Below, piece by piece: positions 60,688 through 64,000 of a stretch of DNA of 64,000 bases. Position 1 is the first letter of the stretch. The number at the start of each line of letters is the position of its first letter. This DNA is from Butyrivibrio sp. (GTDB taxonomy: Bacteria > Bacillota > Clostridia > Lachnospirales > Lachnospiraceae), in NCBI GenBank assembly GCA_015056565.1, contig SVGB01000003.1, forward strand, positions 62,001-126,000. Direction: 5' to 3'. The position numbers were made by a program, and so were the translations under genes. A model generated the notes under the pieces. The model was not told the origin of the DNA. It worked only from the letters and a program-made list of their open reading frames with translations, and ran no database searches.

Positions 60688-62799
60688 TTATCCCTCAAAT
60701 AAAAGATCTGCATAAGTTGGGAATGGCCAGTCTTTTTTATCTACCAGCATCTCAAGCTTGTCTGCAGGATCACGAAGAGCATCCATAGCAGGTCTTACCT
60801 TATCCTTGTAGAAGTAAGCCAGCTTTCTTGCATCCTGGGTCTTTCGAGCCTTGTTCTCAACAGCCTTAAGGTCCTCAAGGGCTTTCTTCATCTTGGTAAG
60901 CTCTGTTGTTATCTCTTTAAGCTCAGAAAGAAGTGCGCTTTCATCTGCACCTGCTGCCTTGACTGCATTCACATCTCCTGCAAGTCTTCCTGCATACTTC
61001 ATTACTGCAGGAATGATCTGCTTGGAAGCCATATCGATCATGGTGAGAGCTTCGATATTGATTGTCTTAGCATAGTTCTCAAAGATGATCTCTTTTCTTG
61101 ACTCAAGCTCTGTCTTGGTATATACGCCAAAGTCACTGAAGAGCTTGATAGCCTTCTTGGTTGTAAGAGTATCTGCTGCCTCAATGGTTGACTTGATGTT
61201 TGGAAGTCCGCGACGCTCAGCCTCTTTTACCCACTCATCAGAGTATCCGTCGCCATTGAAGATGATCCTCTGGTGGTCAGTTAAGTACTCCTTCATAAGG
61301 TCATGAACTGCCATATCAAAGTCATCAGCTTTTTCGAGGATATCTGCAGCCTCGCAGAAAGCCTCTGCAACGATAGTGTTAAGTGTTGTATTTGAACTAG
61401 CCATAGAGTCAGATGAACCAACCATTCTGAACTCAAACTTGTTACCTGTAAATGCAAATGGTGATGTACGGTTTCTGTCTGTAGCATCCTTCTCAAACTG
61501 AGGAAGTGTTGAAACACCAGTCTTGAGCTTGCCACCACGCTTACTTGACTTAGCTACACCTGTCTCAATAAGCTGTCTTACCACATCCTCAAGCTGCTCT
61601 CCAAGGAAAACAGAGATGATAGCAGGAGGAGCCTCATTGGCGCCAAGTCTGTGGTCATTACCAACATCTGCAGCGCTCTGTCTTAAAAGATCTGCGTGTG
61701 TATCTACTGCCTTCAAAATGCAGGCAAGAACAAACAAAAACTGTACGTTCTTGTTAGGTGTATCACCAGGATCAAGAAGGTTCTTGCCATCGTCTGTGCA
61801 AAGAGACCAGTTGTCGTGCTTACCTGAACCATTTACACCTGCAAATGGCTTCTCGTGAAGCAGGCATCTCATGTGATGATGCTCTGCAACCCTCTTCATG
61901 GTCTCCATAATGATCTGATTGTGGTCAACTGCGATATTGGCAGTCTCATAGATAGGAGCAAGCTCATGCTGACCAGGCGCAACCTCATTGTGCTGTGTCT
62001 TGTCAGGAACACCAAGCTTCCAAAGCTCAGTGTTAAGATCCTTCATGAACTCACCAACTCTCTCACGGATAACACCAAAGTAGTGGTCTTCCATTTCCTG
62101 ACCCTTAGGAGGCATTGCTCCAAAGAGAGTTCTTCCTGTAAAGATAAGGTCTTCACGCTTCATTGATTTGTCCCAGTCAACCAGGAAGTACTCCTGCTCT
62201 GGTCCAACAGAAACGTTAACCCTTGTTGCATTGTCATTGCCAAATAATCTGACGATCCTGAGAGCCTGCTTGTTTACAGCCTCCATGGATCTAAGAAGAG
62301 GAGTCTTTTTATCAAGAGCTTCTCCTGTATATGAACAGAAAGCAGTAGGAATACAGAGAGTAACACCTGCTCCGGATTCCTTGAGGAATGCAGGAGAAGT
62401 GATGTCCCATGTTGTATATCCTCTTGCCTCGAAAGTAGCACGAAGTCCTCCGGAAGGGAATGAGGAAGCATCAGGCTCACCCTTTATAAGCTCTTTCCCA
62501 GAGAAAGAAGTAAGCATGCGGCCGTCCTGGTCTGCGCTTCCCACAAAGGAATCATGCTTCTCAGCTGTGATGCCTGTAAGGGGCTGGAACCAGTGTGTGT
62601 AATGTGTTGCGCCGTTTTCTACAGCCCAATCCTTCATGGCATTGGCTACAACGTCAGCGGATTCCTTGGACAGTGTTCCGCCATGCTCAATCACACTCAC
62701 AACCTCTTTGTATACATTCTTTGGCAGACGCTCTCTCATCTTGGCAAGAGTAAAGACATTCTGGCCGAAAATTTCTTCCACATTAACCTTGCTGCTCAT
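60688..62799 (-). CDS. glnN: type III glutamine synthetase
   Basis: 703 residues, the long GSIII form found in Bacteroides and clostridia. [61 protein letters not shown], the ATP/glutamate region [18 protein letters not shown] and [15 protein letters not shown] are diagnostic. Makes glutamine from glutamate and ammonia in the cytoplasm. A weak promoter is likely in the 84 bases upstream (TTCAAG-17-TAAACT). Followed by the tRNA for its product amino acid. Confidence 0.97.
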   Translation of the reverse strand: MSSKVNVEEIFGQNVFTLAKMRERLPKNVYKEVVSVIEHGGTLSKESADVVANAMKDWAVENGATHYTHWFQPLTGITAEKHDSFVGSADQDGRMLTSFSGKELIKGEPDASSFPSGGLRATFEARGYTTWDITSPAFLKESGAGVTLCIPTAFCSYTGEALDKKTPLLRSMEAVNKQALRIVRLFGNDNATRVNVSVGPEQEYFLVDWDKSMKREDLIFTGRTLFGAMPPKGQEMEDHYFGVIRERVGEFMKDLNTELWKLGVPDKTQHNEVAPGQHELAPIYETANIAVDHNQIIMETMKRVAEHHHMRCLLHEKPFAGVNGSGKHDNWSLCTDDGKNLLDPGDTPNKNVQFLFVLACILKAVDTHADLLRQSAADVGNDHRLGANEAPPAIISVFLGEQLEDVVRQLIETGVAKSSKRGGKLKTGVSTLPQFEKDATDRNRTSPFAFTGNKFEFRMVGSSDSMASSNTTLNTIVAEAFCEAADILEKADDFDMAVHDLMKEYLTDHQRIIFNGDGYSDEWVKEAERRGLPNIKSTIEAADTLTTKKAIKLFSDFGVYTKTELESRKEIIFENYAKTINIEALTMIDMASKQIIPAVMKYAGRLAGDVNAVKAAGADESALLSELKEITTELTKMKKALEDLKAVENKARKTQDARKLAYFYKDKVRPAMDALRDPADKLEMLVDKKDWPFPTYADLLFEG

Positions 62800-62883
62800 A
62801 GTGCTACGACCTTTCTTTCATTTTTTACTGTCATACAGTTTACAATAATAATCCAAAAACTTGAAGTATTTTTTGTATTACTT

Positions 62884-64000
62884 TTAAGGCTGCGCACTAA
62901 CTCTCAAAATATCGTAGCGGCTTGGGCGCTCAGACAGATCAAGATAGATGATCTCCTTGGAGTGGGGACATGACTCTACAGCTGTTCCATCCTCAGTGTA
63001 CATGCCATTTACACGAACCTTTACATCTGTTCCGTCAGGCTTCATTATCTCAATCTCATCTCCGACACTGAACTTGTTTCTCTGCTCGATCTTGGCAAAT
63101 CCCCTCTCATCGATGTCATAAACAATTCCAAGGTAGATATATTCGCTCACATATGTGTTGTTGTCATAGATCTGCATCTCATCGCTGGGTTTTCCAAAGT
63201 AGAAACCTGTTGTGAACTGGCGATAGGTGCACTTTGAAATCTGATCAAGATACCATGGCATGTTCTGCCTGTATTTCTCCTCAGACTCAAAGAAGTCGTC
63301 AATGGCCTTTCTGTAGGTCCTTGCAACAGTTGCCACATAAAGAGCCGTCTTCATCCTGCCCTCTATTTTGCAGCTGTCAACTCCTGCATCCACAAGCTCA
63401 GGAATGTGCTCGATCATGCACAGATCCTTGGAGTTAAAGATATATGTGCCACGCTCGTTTTCATACACTGGAAGGTATTCGCCAGGTCTCTTTTCCTCAA
63501 CAACTGCATACTTCCATCTGCATGGATGGGTGCAGGCTCCGTGATTGGCGTCCCTTCCAGTGAAGTAATTTGACAAAAGACATCTTCCTGAATAGGAAAT
63601 GCACATAGCCCCGTGAATAAAGCACTCCATCTCAAGATCTTCAGGGATCCTCTGCTTGATCTCCTTGATCTCTGCCATTGAAAGTTCTCTGGCTGCCACA
63701 ACTCTCTTGGCTCCAAGATCATGCCAGAAGTTATAGGTCTCGTAGTTTGTGTTGTTGGCCTGGGTTGATACATGGATATCTATTTCGGGACAGATCCTCC
63801 TGGCCTTCATAAAAATACCAGGATCAGCGATTATAAGAGCGTCTGGCTTTAGCTCTTTTAATTCATGAAGATAGGTCTCAACTCCGTCAAGATCATAGTT
63901 GTGAGCAAGGATATTTACTGTGACATGGACATGAACGCCATGCTCGTGGGCGAAGGCAATTCCTTCCTTCATCTCCTCCTTGCTGAAGTTCTTTGCCTTG
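62884..64000 (-). CDS. U32 peptidase family, TrhP-like tRNA hydroxylation protein, 5' end beyond window
   Basis: The frame is open through the right edge; the visible 372 codons lack the N-terminus (upstream codons read AKNFSKEE, as in U32 proteins). HGAMCISYSGRCLLSNYFTGRDANHGACTHPCRWKY is the U32 signature with the Cys set of the [Fe-S]-linked TrhP/YegQ branch; LVDAGVDSCKIEGRMKTALYVATVARTYR and a C-terminal beta-barrel (SVGDEIEIMKPDG) follow. TrhP proteins make 5-hydroxyuridine at tRNA position 34. Gene is separated from glnN by 84 bases. Confidence 0.9.
   Translation of the reverse strand, partial: KAKNFSKEEMKEGIAFAHEHGVHVHVTVNILAHNYDLDGVETYLHELKELKPDALIIADPGIFMKARRICPEIDIHVSTQANNTNYETYNFWHDLGAKRVVAARELSMAEIKEIKQRIPEDLEMECFIHGAMCISYSGRCLLSNYFTGRDANHGACTHPCRWKYAVVEEKRPGEYLPVYENERGTYIFNSKDLCMIEHIPELVDAGVDSCKIEGRMKTALYVATVARTYRKAIDDFFESEEKYRQNMPWYLDQISKCTYRQFTTGFYFGKPSDEMQIYDNNTYVSEYIYLGIVYDIDERGFAKIEQRNKFSVGDEIEIMKPDGTDVKVRVNGMYTEDGTAVESCPHSKEIIYLDLSERPSRYDILRVSAQP

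Overview
The window reads as chromosome of a motile, rod-shaped Gram-positive anaerobe of the Lachnospiraceae, most likely Butyrivibrio or a close relative. Grounds: moderate GC, very dense mostly co-directional gene packing, the mbl-flhO-flhP order known from Firmicutes, type III glutamine synthetase, CdaA/CdaR, a CcpA/HPr-kinase type HPr, a Gram-positive LexA box, flagellar genes and a GH10 xylanase. Genus is inference; no 16S rRNA is present. Almost all genes lie on the minus strand.

Layout. 1-11068 (-): a polysaccharide cluster of two GT-C type membrane glycosyltransferases, soluble GT2 and GT4 enzymes, a priming sugar-1-phosphate transferase and a GtrB-like polyprenyl-phosphate glycosyltransferase. 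11265-13322 (+): gmd-fcl for GDP-L-fucose. A 72-bp perfect palindrome then separates fcl from a convergent block (13443-16617) of a large membrane protein, a DUF212 protein and rfbD (dTDP-L-rhamnose). 16714-25155 (-): DUF3048 lipoprotein, HPr, the c-di-AMP synthase cdaA with its YbbR partner, two unknown membrane proteins, yvyF, comF and recD2. 25242-28655 (-): flgJ-like, flhP/flgG, flhO/flgF-like and mbl. 28812-33643 (-): nonulosonic (pseudaminic) acid genes pseF, pseG, pseI, a GNAT and a GT52/polysialyltransferase-like enzyme, with a 155-nt multi-stem hairpin between pseG and pseF. 33809-36686 (+): an N-acetyl sugar amidotransferase and a large membrane protein; 36748-38811 (-): EpsG-like polymerase and a Wzz-like protein with a kinase-like tail. 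38904-43807: uvrB-uvrA with an SOS box. 43905-45159: SPFH protein plus ribbon-helix-helix protein. 45362-49147: unknown Cys-rich membrane protein, GH10, HAD phosphatase, GH114-like lipoprotein and a small orphan. 49180-49858: RelE/HigB-HigA type toxin-antitoxin. 49895-51953: PP2C phosphatase, Hanks kinase and a small membrane protein. 52103-57397: CdaR/PucR-type regulator, ftsE, ftsX, M23 hydrolase, ctpA. 57666-64000: yjfB, CPBP protease, cvfB, acyl-ACP thioesterase, tRNA-Gln(CUG), glnN and a U32 (TrhP-like) protein that runs off the right edge.

How it fits together. The glycan genes make activated fucose, rhamnose and pseudaminic-type sugars and assemble surface polymer and probably flagellin decoration. 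Three intergenic SigD(FliA)-like promoters, before pseF, before mbl-flhO-flhP and before yjfB, suggest that the sugar and motility genes share a regulon. The most unusual items are the structured hairpin in the pse operon, the 72-bp palindrome, the SPFH/RHH pair with a tandem palindromic operator, the Wzz protein with a vestigial BY-kinase end, and the toxin-antitoxin promoter whose spacer is exactly an operator palindrome.
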